From Limnochordaceae bacterium (lineage in GTDB: Bacteria; Bacillota; Limnochordia; Limnochordales; Geochordaceae), in contig JADBKR010000007.1 in assembly GCA_014896295.1 (NCBI GenBank), positions 62,001-126,000 on the forward strand: 64,000 nucleotides of DNA, written 5' to 3'. This document shows, piece after piece, positions 41,431 to 52,846 of this stretch. The position numbers were made by a program, and so were the translations under genes. The notes beneath the pieces are model-generated. The model had not been told where the DNA came from and searched no databases. It saw only the letters and a list, made by a program, of their open reading frames with translations. How positions within the stretch are numbered: the stretch's first letter is position 1; the number at the start of each line of letters is the position of its first letter.

Positions 41431-43557
41431 TTACGCTTCGGGGCGGGCGCCCTGGTGGATGCGCTCGGCGACGGAACGGGGCAGCCCCGGCACGGCCAGC
41501 AACTCCTCCAGCGTCGCCTCCATGACCCGCTTCGCCGAACCGAAGTGCTCGATGAGCTGCTTCTTGCGGCGGGGGCCGACGCCGGGGATGTCGTCGAGCG
41601 CAGAGTGGGTGGCCCGCTCGCCCCGCAGCTTGCGGTGGTAGCCGACCGCGAACCGGTGCGCCTCGTCCCGGATCTGCTGCAAGAGGTGCAGGGCGTACGA
41701 GTCCCTCGGCAGCTCGATGGGGTCGGGCTCGTCTTCCACGAAGATCTGCTCCAGGCGCTTGGCCAGGCCGATGGCCGGGATCTCCTCGTCGAGCCCGAGG
41801 TCGCGCAGCGCCTCCCGGGCGGCGTTGAGCTGGCCCTTGCCGCCGTCGATGAGCAGCAGGTCGGGAAAGACGGCGAAGCGGGCCTCCGCTTCGGCCTTCT
41901 CGAGGCGGGCCTTGAGCTCTTCGGGGGATTCCGCCGCGCGCTCCCCGGGCGCCAGCACCCCGCCGGCGTGGCCGTTCTGCGTGGAAGCGGCGGTGGCGGG
42001 AGCCCGGCTCTCCGCCGCCTCGAGCCGCTGGCGCAGGGCCTTGAGTTCTTCTCGTTCCTTGAGGCCCCGGGAAAAGCGCCGGTGCACGGCCTCTTTCATC
42101 ATGGCAAAATCGTTGGGGCCGCCCGCCAGCCGGATCTTGAAGCGCCGGTAGTCGCTCTTCTTGGGTTCGCCGTCTTCCATGACCACCATGGAAGCCACGG
42201 CGTCCGTCCCCTGGATGTTGGAGATGTCGAACGCCTCGATGCGCCGCGGCAGCCGGTCGAGGGCCAGCACGTCCCGCAGGACGGCGAGGCCGCGCTCCCG
42301 TTCGGCGGCGCGGCGGCCCGCCTGGCTGCGCAGCTCCTCGAGGACGAGGGCGGCGTTTTCGGCGGCCATCTCCACCAGGCGACGCCGGTCGCCCCGCTGC
42401 GGCACGACCAGGCGCACCCGGGCGCCCCGGCGCTCGGTGAGCCAGCGCTCCAGGAGCTCGGGCTCCTCCACCGGGTGCTGCAGGGTGACCGAGGGCGGCA
42501 CGTTGGGCGCCCGCTCGTAGAACTGCTGCACGAACGAGCTCATGACCTCGGTGTCGGAGACCTTCTCCGAACTCTCGAGGATGAAGTGATCGCGGCCGAT
42601 CAGCTTGCCGCCCCGCACGTAGAACACCTGCGCGCACACCGTCTCCCCGAAGCGGGCGAACGCCACCACGTCCTGGTCGTCCTCGCCGGCGGCGACGACC
42701 TTCTGGTGTTCGACGACCTTGCGCAGGGCCTGGATCTGGTCGCGCAGCCGGGCCGCCCGCTCGAACTCCAGGCGAGCGGCGGCCTCGCGCATCTTCGCCT
42801 CGAGGCCGGGGATGAGCCTTTCCTGGCGGCCCTCGAGGAAAAGGCACACCTGGTCGATCATCTGCCGGTACTCCTGCTCCGTCGTTTTGGCGGCGCAGGG
42901 CCCCAGGCAACGCCCGATGTAGTACTGCAGGCACAGGCGGTAGCGGCGGTTGCCGTTGAGGTCGAGGTCGCAGGTGCGGATGGGGAACAGCTTGCGCAGG
43001 AAGCGCATGGTCTCCCGCACGGCGCCGGAGTTGGTGTACGGCCCGAAGTAGCGGGCGCCGTCGCGCTTGATGCGGCGAACGACCAGCACCCGGGGGTAGC
43101 GTTCGTCGGTGGTGACCTTGAGGTAGGGGTACGCCTTGTCGTCACGGAGCTTGACGTTGTAGAAGGGGCGGTAGCGCTTGATCAGGTTGGACTCGAGGAC
43201 GAGGGCTTCGATCGCCGAGGCCGTCACGATCCACTCGAAGTCGGCGATCTCCGCGACGAGGGCGTCGACCCGGGGGTTGCCGGTGCGGCTCGACTGGAAG
43301 TAGGAGCGGACGCGGCTTCGAAGCGACGAGGCCTTGCCCACGTAGATGACCTCGCCGGCGGCGTTTTTCATGAGGTAGACGCCGGGGCGGGCCGGCAGGA
43401 GGGCCAGCTTCTCCGGGAGCGAGAGGCCGGCGGAGGCGGGCGCGGCCGTCGTGGCAGGCGCTTGCCCCACCGGGGCTCCGCCGCCCGGGTGCTTGCCGTC
43501 GAGATCCTCACCTGTCTCGCGGCGGCTGTGGCGAGTCAGTCTGGTGAGCCGTACCAT
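41431..43557 (-). CDS. uvrC: UvrABC system protein C
   Basis: The dual-incision nuclease of nucleotide excision repair, 708 residues. GIY-YIG domain (PGVYLMKNAAGEVIYVGKAS), the cysteine-rich stretch CLQYYIGRCLGPCAAKTTEQ, the UVR motif (EAAARLEFERAARLRDQIQAL), the RNase H-like nuclease half (EAFDISNIQGTDAVASMVVM, LLIDGGKGQLNAA) and C-terminal HhH repeats (DDIPGVGPRRKKQLIEHFG). ATG 43557 leaves about 45 residues before the GIY domain, so a later start is possible. A roughly 45-residue Ala/Glu-rich insertion precedes the FPDLLLIDGG strand. Confidence 0.96.
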   Translation of the reverse strand: MVRLTRLTRHSRRETGEDLDGKHPGGGAPVGQAPATTAAPASAGLSLPEKLALLPARPGVYLMKNAAGEVIYVGKASSLRSRVRSYFQSSRTGNPRVDALVAEIADFEWIVTASAIEALVLESNLIKRYRPFYNVKLRDDKAYPYLKVTTDERYPRVLVVRRIKRDGARYFGPYTNSGAVRETMRFLRKLFPIRTCDLDLNGNRRYRLCLQYYIGRCLGPCAAKTTEQEYRQMIDQVCLFLEGRQERLIPGLEAKMREAAARLEFERAARLRDQIQALRKVVEHQKVVAAGEDDQDVVAFARFGETVCAQVFYVRGGKLIGRDHFILESSEKVSDTEVMSSFVQQFYERAPNVPPSVTLQHPVEEPELLERWLTERRGARVRLVVPQRGDRRRLVEMAAENAALVLEELRSQAGRRAAERERGLAVLRDVLALDRLPRRIEAFDISNIQGTDAVASMVVMEDGEPKKSDYRRFKIRLAGGPNDFAMMKEAVHRRFSRGLKEREELKALRQRLEAAESRAPATAASTQNGHAGGVLAPGERAAESPEELKARLEKAEAEARFAVFPDLLLIDGGKGQLNAAREALRDLGLDEEIPAIGLAKRLEQIFVEDEPDPIELPRDSYALHLLQQIRDEAHRFAVGYHRKLRGERATHSALDDIPGVGPRRKKQLIEHFGSAKRVMEATLEELLAVPGLPRSVAERIHQGARPEA

Positions 43558-43623
43558 CGTCGCGCCGATCGCTCTCCCCTCTTGCGGGCGCGCCCTCCTC
43601 TCCAGCATAGCACGCGCCGCCCG

Positions 43624-43656
43624 CGAAAAGGCCCGGGCGGCTCGTTGCCCGGGCCT
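43624..43656 (-). terminator. Intrinsic terminator of the coat-protein genes
   Basis: AGGCCCGGGC (43629-43638) pairs perfectly with GCCCGGGCCT (43647-43656) around an 8-nt loop, and on the minus strand is followed by TTTTCG. It lies 15 bp after the coat-protein stop and upstream of uvrC. Confidence 0.88.
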
Positions 43657-43670
43657 CCGGCGCCTTCGCC

Positions 43671-44039
43671 CTAGCGCTGCTCGCGGAGGTTTTGCTGCAG
43701 GGCTTGCAGCGCCTGGGCGCCACCCAGGCTGCCTCCGGCCGGCTGCGGGGCCTGCCAGGCCGGCGAGGTAGCCGCTTGGCCGAAGGCCGCCGCCTGAACC
43801 GGCATTCCCTGGAACGTGTACGGCTCGTTGTACGCCCAGTCGCCGGGCACCCGCGGGTACCAGTTGCGCTGTTCCATGAGCCGCAAGAACTGCGTCTGCA
43901 ATTGCTGGTGGTCCTGGAGCTGGGAGAAAAAGAGCGGCTTGAGGTCCGGGGATGCCTCGCCTCCCAGCACCGTCTCCATGAAGCTCAGGTACTTGAGGTC
44001 CTTGACGACGTCGAAACACACGTCCCGTTCCGACAGCAT
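43671..44039 (-). CDS. Spore coat protein, CotF-like
   Basis: 122 residues. The CotF-type helical pair is visible (ERDVCFDVVKDLKYLSFMET, then LFFSQLQDHQQLQTQFLRLM and WYPRVP), followed by a Gln/Ala-rich C-terminus. ATG 44039 follows AGGAAGGGG. It is 38 bp downstream of a second coat-like gene, forming a two-gene operon closed by a terminator. Members localise to the spore coat; sporulation of this organism is inferred, not shown. Confidence 0.75.
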   Translation of the reverse strand: MLSERDVCFDVVKDLKYLSFMETVLGGEASPDLKPLFFSQLQDHQQLQTQFLRLMEQRNWYPRVPGDWAYNEPYTFQGMPVQAAAFGQAATSPAWQAPQPAGGSLGGAQALQALQQNLREQR

Positions 44040-44077
44040 CGGTGCGTCGAGCCCCTTCCTGCGTCCCTGTCACGTCC

Positions 44078-44380
44078 TCATTGCGTCCAGCGGAACTCGG
44101 ACTGGACGCCCCAGGCCGGCGCTTGCGCCTGGCCCCCCGCCTGCTGCGGCTGAACGCCCAGCAATTGCTGCGGCGACGGCTGGGCCGCCCCCAGTTGCTG
44201 CTGGAGCTGGCTGCGGGCCGTGGACAGCATCGAGAGGTGGCGCTGGTGCACGCGGGCGGCATCCTGGAGCAGGTGGCGGATGACCGGGTCCTGCACCTGC
44301 TGCGCGTAGAAATGGCACTTGTTCATGAGAAGCTGCATCTCGTTGGCGGTGTGGTTGATCATGTCGATGTCGCGCAACAC
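44078..44380 (-). CDS. CotF-like spore coat protein paralogue
   Basis: 100 residues. Helical N-terminus (IDMINHTANEMQLLMNKCHF, DPVIRHLLQDAARVHQRHLS) resembles the ferritin-like coat proteins of the CotF group, followed by a Gln-rich tail. GTG 44380 is chosen because AGGAGGAG lies about nine bases upstream. Together with the next gene it forms a probable sporulation operon. Confidence 0.72.
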   Translation of the reverse strand: MLRDIDMINHTANEMQLLMNKCHFYAQQVQDPVIRHLLQDAARVHQRHLSMLSTARSQLQQQLGAAQPSPQQLLGVQPQQAGGQAQAPAWGVQSEFRWTQ

Positions 44381-44502
44381 GGGCCCTCTCCTCCTTTCGG
44401 CGGAAGCTGCACCAGCCCTCAGGATGCCCGGCGGGCGCATGCGTATACCTGCCGCCCGCGGGGTCGGCGGGATCTAGCTAGCCATACGCGCATCTAGGCG
44501 TC

Positions 44503-44532
44503 TTGACGCTCCCTTCCGGTTCGTGCTACTTT
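44503..44532 (+). promoter_or_regulatory. Promoter of the RHH/PIN module
   Basis: TTGACG (44503-44508) and TACTTT (44527-44532), 18-bp spacing, end 20 bp before the GTG start. Just upstream lies the palindrome CTAGCTAG, a possible operator. Confidence 0.55.
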
Positions 44533-44551
44533 TGCGGCGGAGGAAACGCTC

Positions 44552-44785
44552 GTGCGCAAGAAGATCGCCACCACGCTGGATCCCGAGTTGTATGCTCGCG
44601 CACGCGAGCAGGCTCAGCGAGAGGGACGTAGATTCAACGAGCTGCTCGAGCGGGCCCTTTCTGCTTACCTCGAGGGGGCCACGCGGCGGCGTTCGGTGGT
44701 GCAACAGACCTGGGGCGTTTTCCGGGTGCCACCGGAGTTCGTTCGAGAGGCAACAGAGGCGCAGATCTATGGCGATGCTGACTGA
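44552..44785 (+). CDS. Ribbon-helix-helix type antitoxin
   Basis: 77 residues beginning at GTG 44552 behind GGAGGAAA. The N-terminus KKIATTLDPELYARAREQA and RRFNELLERALSAYL is a typical ribbon-helix-helix DNA-binding fold; the C-terminal 30 residues would wrap the toxin. It overlaps the PIN gene by 17 bp. It is expected to repress the module and neutralise the nuclease. Confidence 0.8.
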   Translation: MRKKIATTLDPELYARAREQAQREGRRFNELLERALSAYLEGATRRRSVVQQTWGVFRVPPEFVREATEAQIYGDAD

Positions 44786-45281
44786 GCTGCCAGCGGGCGC
44801 GTCCGTGTACATCGATGCCAACATCTTCGTCTATCACTTCACCGGCATGTCCCAGCAGGTACGAACATTTCTCAGCCGGTGCGAGCGGCACGAGGTAGCG
44901 GCCAATGCGGGGACACTCGTCCTGCTCGAGGTCCTGCACCGGCTCATGGTGATCGAGGCCAGACACAAGGGGCTTGTCAGCGGGGCCAATCCCGTACGGC
45001 AGCTCGAGCAGCACCCGGATCGCGTGCGTGCTTTGTCAGAGTACCAATTTCACACACAGGCCATCCCGGCGATGGGTGTCCACATTCTCGACCTACCGGG
45101 AGACTGGTTGACCAGGAGCCTGGAGCTCCGCCAGCGCTACGGACTTCTGACCACCGACTCCGTCATTGCCCTGGAGATGCTGGACCACGGCATTCCCTTC
45201 ATCGCCTCCGCCGACCCGGCCTTCGACCGCGTCCCCGGCGTGACCCGGCTCGCCCCCACCGATCTGCCTTTCCAGGCATGA
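44769..45281 (+). CDS. VapC-like PIN-domain toxin
   Basis: 170 residues. PIN signatures VYIDANIFVYHF (Asp), NAGTLVLLEVLHRLMV (Glu), LRQRYGLLTTDSVIALEML (Asp) and FIASADPAFDRVPGVTRL (Asp) are intact, so an active ribonuclease is expected. ATG 44769 lies inside the antitoxin gene; a second ATG six bases later is also possible. It forms a type II toxin-antitoxin pair with the RHH gene on the plus strand, against the direction of all neighbours. Confidence 0.87.
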   Translation: MAMLTELPAGASVYIDANIFVYHFTGMSQQVRTFLSRCERHEVAANAGTLVLLEVLHRLMVIEARHKGLVSGANPVRQLEQHPDRVRALSEYQFHTQAIPAMGVHILDLPGDWLTRSLELRQRYGLLTTDSVIALEMLDHGIPFIASADPAFDRVPGVTRLAPTDLPFQA

Positions 45282-45332
45282 GGGCGGGTGCGCCGCTGCC
45301 GTCCCACCGCCCTTGGAGAAGCCCGCAGAGGT

Positions 45333-48275
<2,943 letters not shown>

Positions 48276-48332
48276 CGGCGTTCAAGACCCCTCGTGGCAG
48301 CGAAGCCAGAGCCTGGCCGGCGCAGCCGGCGC

Positions 48333-50368
48333 CTACCCTACCGGCACGTAACCGAGCAGCTCCTGCCGCAAGGCCTTGATCTGGTCCCGCAGCTCGGCCG
48401 CCTTCTCGAACTCCAGCTGCCGGGCCGCCTCGTACATCTCCTCTTCGAGACCGCGGATGAGCGCCGACAGCTCCTCGGGCGCCATCTCCCGGGCCTTCTG
48501 CTGCAGCCCGCGCAGGCCCTGCTGCTTTTGCTGCTCCTGCTCGGCGCGGAAGGCCTGCACGATGTCGGTGACGGCCTTCTGGATGGTGCGCGGCACGATG
48601 CCGTGCGCCTCATTGTACTCGATCTGAAGCCGCCGGCGCCGGTTGGTCTCGTCGATGGCCCGCTGCATCGACTCGGTCACGACCTCGGCGTACATGATGA
48701 CCTTGCCGCGCACGTTGCGAGCCGCCCGCCCGATGGTCTGGATGAGGCTGGTCTCCGACCGCAGGTACCCCTCTTTGTCGGCGTCGAGGATGGCCACCAG
48801 CGACACCTCAGGCAGGTCGAGCCCCTCCCGCAGCAGGTTGATGCCCACCAGCACGTCGAACTCGCCGAGCCTGAGCCCCCGCAGGATCTCCACCCGGTCG
48901 AGCGTCTCCACCTCCGAGTGCAGGTAGCGCACCCGGATGCCCATGTCGGCCAGGTAGTCGGTGAGGTCCTCCGCCATCTTCTTGGTGAGGGTCGTGACCA
49001 GCACCCGCTCGCCCCGGGCCACCACCTCGCGGATCTCGTGGACGAGGTCGTCGATCTGCCCCTGGATGGGCCGCACGACCACCTCCGGGTCGACCAGCCC
49101 GGTCGGCCGGATGATCTGCTCCACGATCTGCTGGCTCTTCTCCCGCTCGAACGGCCCCGGCGTCGCCGAGACGAAGATCACCTGGTGGATGTGCCGCTCG
49201 AACTCCTCGAACCTGAGCGGCCGGTTGTCCAGCGCCGACGGCAGCCGGAAGCCGTAGTCGACCAGCGTCTTCTTGCGCGAGTAGTCGCCGTTGTACATGC
49301 CGTGCAGCTGCGGGATGGTCTGGTGCGACTCGTCGATGAACATGAGGAAGTCCGCGGGAAGTAGTCGAGCAGCGTGGTCGGCGTCGACCCCGGCGCCCGC
49401 CCGCTCAGGTGGCGGGAGTAGTTTTCGATCCCGTTGCAGTAGCCCACCGTCGCCAGCATCTCGAGGTCGAAGCGGGTGCGCTGCTCGAGGCGCTGCGCCT
49501 CCAGGAGCTTGCCCTCGCTGCGGAAGTAAGCGAGCCTCTCCTCGAGCTCCTGCTCGATGGTCTCGAGGGCCCGCCGCAGCTTCTCCTCCGTCGTGACGTA
49601 GTGGGTGGCCGGGTAGATGGTCACCGTCTCGGGCTGCCCCAGCACCTCGCCCGTCACCGGGTCGATCTCCAGGATGCGGTCGACCTCGTCGCCGAAAAAC
49701 TCGATGCGCAGCATCGTCTCCGAGTAGGCCGGGTAGATCTCGATCGTATCCCCCCGTACCCTGAAGGTGCCCCGCTTGTATCCCACGTCGTTGCGCTCGT
49801 AGTGCACGCCGACGAGCCGGCGCAGGATGTTGTCGCGGTCCCGGAAATCGCCGTGGCGCAGGCTCAGGGTCATCCCCACGTAGTCGTCGGGCGACCCCAG
49901 GCCGAAGATGCACGAGACGCTCGCCACGATGACGACGTCGCGCCGCTCGAAGAGGGCGCTGGTCGCCGCGTGCCGCAGCCGGTCGATCTCGTCGTTGATG
50001 TTGGCGTCCTTCTCGATGTAGGTGTCGGTCTGCGGCACGTAGGCCTCGGGCTGGTAGTAGTCGTAGTAGCTGACGAAGTAGTGCACCGCGTTGTCCGGGA
50101 AGAACTGCCGGAACTCGTTGGCCAGCTGCGCCGCCAGGGTCTTGTTGTGCGCGATGACCAGCGTCGGCTTTTGCACCCGCTCGATGATCTTGGCCATCGT
50201 GAAGGTCTTGCCGCTCCCGGTCACGCCGAGCAGCGTCTGGTACTTGAGCCCCTGCTCGACCCCGCGGCTCAGCGCCTCGATGGCCTTGGGCTGGTCTCCC
50301 GCCGGCTCGAAGTCGGAGACGACCCGGAAGCGCCCCGGCAGTTGCGCAGGCCGAACCGCCATCGCCAC
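48333..50368 (-). CDS. uvrB: UvrABC system protein B (one frameshift)
   Basis: The helicase-like damage-verification subunit, about 678 residues after repair. Walker [16 protein letters not shown], the beta-hairpin [38 protein letters not shown], helicase motifs [18 protein letters not shown] and QTIGRAARN, and the C-terminal UVR domain [20 protein letters not shown]. The frame breaks near 49358: LLDYFP should continue [10 protein letters not shown] and does so with one base restored. GTG 50368 is preceded by GGGAGGAG. Confidence 0.95.
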
Positions 50369-50412
50369 CGGGCCTCACGCTCCTCCCGTACACCCATTCG
50401 GACTCGCCTGCG

Positions 50413-50418
50413 ATTATA
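50413..50418 (-). promoter_or_regulatory. Extended -10 promoter of uvrB-uvrA
   Basis: Minus-strand TGGTATAAT (TATAAT at 50418-50413) is a perfect -10 with the TG extension; the -35 (TTCCCG, 17 bp upstream) is poor. It lies 45 bp before the uvrB start. I see no GAAC-N4-GTTC SOS box around it. Confidence 0.6.
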
Positions 50419-50477
50419 CCATTCCCCGCCGGCACCGGGAACCGAACAGGGCGTGACGAGGGTGCAAACCGGTGCGT

Positions 50478-51495
50478 TCAGCGGTGCAGGAGCGCCGACA
50501 CGGGGACCAGCAGGACGCCCTCCCGGCGCAGCTGCGGGAGCATGGACTCGAGGGCCGCCGCCGTGGCCGGGCGCACGTGGCCGATGGCGACGGCCGCGCC
50601 CGTTCGCAGGGCTCGCTGCATGGCAAGCTGCAGGCGCGAGCGCACGGCCTGCACGCTGGGTTCGCCGTCGAGGAAGAGCTGGTTGCGCGCCCACGGCACC
50701 CCCATCGCACTCGCCACGGCGGCCCCTACCGAGTGAGGGCTCGTCGCGCTGTCCACGTAGAACATCCCGTGGCGCGCCACCTCCGCGAGCACCTGCCGCA
50801 TCACCCGCGGGTCGGCGGTCGCCCTGGAACCCATGTGGTTGTTGACGCCCACCGCTCCCGGCACCGCCTCGATGGCGCGGCGCACCGCCTCGCGGACCTC
50901 GATGTCGTTCATCTGGGTGGTGACGGCGCCGGGGCCGGGGCTGACGGAGGGGTCGTCCGGTTCCATGGGAAGGTGTACGAGTACCTCGAAGCCGCGGCTT
51001 CGCGCCCGCAAGGCCTGCTCGCGGCTGTACGGCAAGAACGGCAGGACCGCCACGGTGATGGGGGCGTCGAGCTTCAGGAGGCGCTCGGCCGCCTGCCAGT
51101 CGTACCCCCAGTCGTCGATGACGATGGCAAGCCGCGGCCCGGATGCCCTCACGTCCCAGGGGTGTGCCGGGGCGGAGGCCCGGCGGCACGCCGCCGCCCG
51201 GCAGCTCTTCGCCGGGGAGCACGGCCATGCGCTCGGGAGCAAGCCACATCGTCCACAGCGGCGACAGGGGCGTCACTGCTGGCGGTTTGGGCCATCCTTC
51301 GGCCAGCGCCCGGTACGTGGCCGCGTCCTGTGCTGCGACGAGGCGCGTGTACGCCGCCAGGCCCTGGCAGAGGAGAGCGAAGCTCCCGCCGGCAAGAGCC
51401 GCCAAGAGGAAAACGCCTGCGAGCACCGGCCACCGCGTGCGCCACGGCCCGCCGGGGACGCGGGGGCGCCGGCCCGTGCCCGCCCCGGTGGGCAT
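50478..51495 (-). CDS. Divergent polysaccharide deacetylase family protein (one frameshift)
   Basis: About 338 residues after repair. ATG 51495 opens a basic segment and a membrane anchor (WPVLAGVFLLAALAGGSFALL). After a linker the deacetylase-like domain reads LAIVIDDWGYDWQAAERLL, VAVLPFLPYSREQALRA, LVHLPMEPDD, GVNNHMGSRATAD (a His-containing metal site), FYVDSATSPHS and AIGHVRPATAAAL. One extra base between about 51140 and 51180 separates anchor and domain. Proteins of this family (DUF610, YibQ-like) are probably periplasmic; the substrate is unknown. Confidence 0.82.
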
Positions 51496-51551
51496 CACCC
51501 CCGCGGGCCATACGCCGCCGGCCGGCGGCGCCGCGCTCCCGCCTCTGACGG

Positions 51552-52838
51552 TCAAAGAGGTCGCCCTTCCAGGCGCCGGCGCAACCGCCGCCACCAGCGC
51601 TGCAGGGGACCCGACATCTGCAGGGTCACGTAGCGGGGTTCGTCGGGTTCGGGCGCGGGCACGATGCCGAGCGGGGGCACCCTGCCCGGGTAGCGCACCA
51701 CCCGGCGGCCCCGGGAAGGGCCGAGACGGTTTTCCACCTCGAGCTCGACGTCCACCGACCACGGCTCCATGGCGGCCTGGAGCTCCTCCCGGTTGCGCAC
51801 CGCCTGCCCGTTGAACGCCCGGATCAGATCCCCGGGATGCAGCCCCATCTGTGCCGCCGGCGTGTTGGGCAGCACGTCCAGCACCATGACCCCGTCCCGG
51901 CTCACGAAGACCGGCTCGCCGTGCTCCCGCCAGCGCCCCCAGTGGATCAACAGGTCGTGCCCGAGGGGGGAGAAGATGGCCGCCACCCACGCCAGGGCGG
52001 TCACCTGCCGCGCCCCCAGGGCCAGCGCCAGGAGCAGCAGGCTGAACAGCACCAGTCCGCCCGCCGAGTCGCGCGCCTTCACCCGGGGGTCGCGGGTCAC
52101 CGTGAAGTCCCCGTAGCCGAGGCCGGCCACCACGGGCAGCAGGTGGAAGACCATCTCGTGGCCGGCCGGCACCGGTGTGCGCGGGCCGAAGAGCGGCCAC
52201 CAGTCGGGCATCGGCACCGTCTGGCCGGTCACCATCTCCCGGGCGACCACGAACCCCACCGCCGCCACGAAAGGCAGCGGCCACACCTTCTGCAGGGCGA
52301 AGCCGCCCACCACCTGGCCGTCGGGTTGCTTGATGTAAAGCGGTGTCGGGCTGATGTGGCCGTCGAGCCAGACCAAGAGCGCCTCCACCAGGTGCAGCGC
52401 CCCCACGAGCGCCATCACGGCCGGCACGTCCACGCCCAGCCTCCAGCCGAACAGCCCTGCTACGAGCGACGCGAGGGAACCGAGCCCGCCCGCGTACGCG
52501 AAGCACATGAACCGCGGCTGCACCAGCGCCAGGGCAAGCGCCACGAGGAACAGGACGCGCCAGGTATCGATGAAGCTGATGTCGAAGGTGATGCCGAGCC
52601 CCACGAAAAGCGCCGTCGCCAGCGCCCCACCCAGCAGTCCCATGCCGAGCGCCTGCAGCGTTTGCCGGCGGGTCGAGGTGCGCACGACGCCGAACATGTA
52701 CTGCTCGACGGCGGCCGACCGGGCGGCTTGCACGTATACGAACCAGACCACGACCGACAGCAGCAACAGCGCCGTGGGGGATGCGATCAGCCCCAGCAGG
52801 CTCTCTCCGATGAGCCGCAGCAGGTCGCCTACAGGCAA
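51552..52838 (-). CDS. Multi-pass membrane protein with C-terminal PDZ domain (MinJ-like)
   Basis: 428 residues. About seven membrane helices (LIASPTALLLLSVVVWFVYV, LGMGLLGGALATALFVGLGI, TWRVLFLVALALALVQPRF, LVLFSLLLLALALGA) precede a PDZ domain (DGVMVLDVLPNTPAAQMGLH, GDLIRAFNGQAVRNREELQA). This is the build of Bacillus MinJ, which links DivIVA to MinD, and like that gene it lies next to ctpA. No sequence motif proves the septal role. TTG start at 52838, eight bases after ctpA. Confidence 0.8.
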   Translation of the reverse strand: MPVGDLLRLIGESLLGLIASPTALLLLSVVVWFVYVQAARSAAVEQYMFGVVRTSTRRQTLQALGMGLLGGALATALFVGLGITFDISFIDTWRVLFLVALALALVQPRFMCFAYAGGLGSLASLVAGLFGWRLGVDVPAVMALVGALHLVEALLVWLDGHISPTPLYIKQPDGQVVGGFALQKVWPLPFVAAVGFVVAREMVTGQTVPMPDWWPLFGPRTPVPAGHEMVFHLLPVVAGLGYGDFTVTRDPRVKARDSAGGLVLFSLLLLALALGARQVTALAWVAAIFSPLGHDLLIHWGRWREHGEPVFVSRDGVMVLDVLPNTPAAQMGLHPGDLIRAFNGQAVRNREELQAAMEPWSVDVELEVENRLGPSRGRRVVRYPGRVPPLGIVPAPEPDEPRYVTLQMSGPLQRWWRRLRRRLEGRPL

Positions 52839-52846
52839 GTGGCCGG

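Noticed and set aside
50369-50477. SOS box near GAACGCACCGGTTTGC upstream of uvrB
   Set aside because: The half-sites are not GAAC-N4-GTTC; spacing and sequence do not match.
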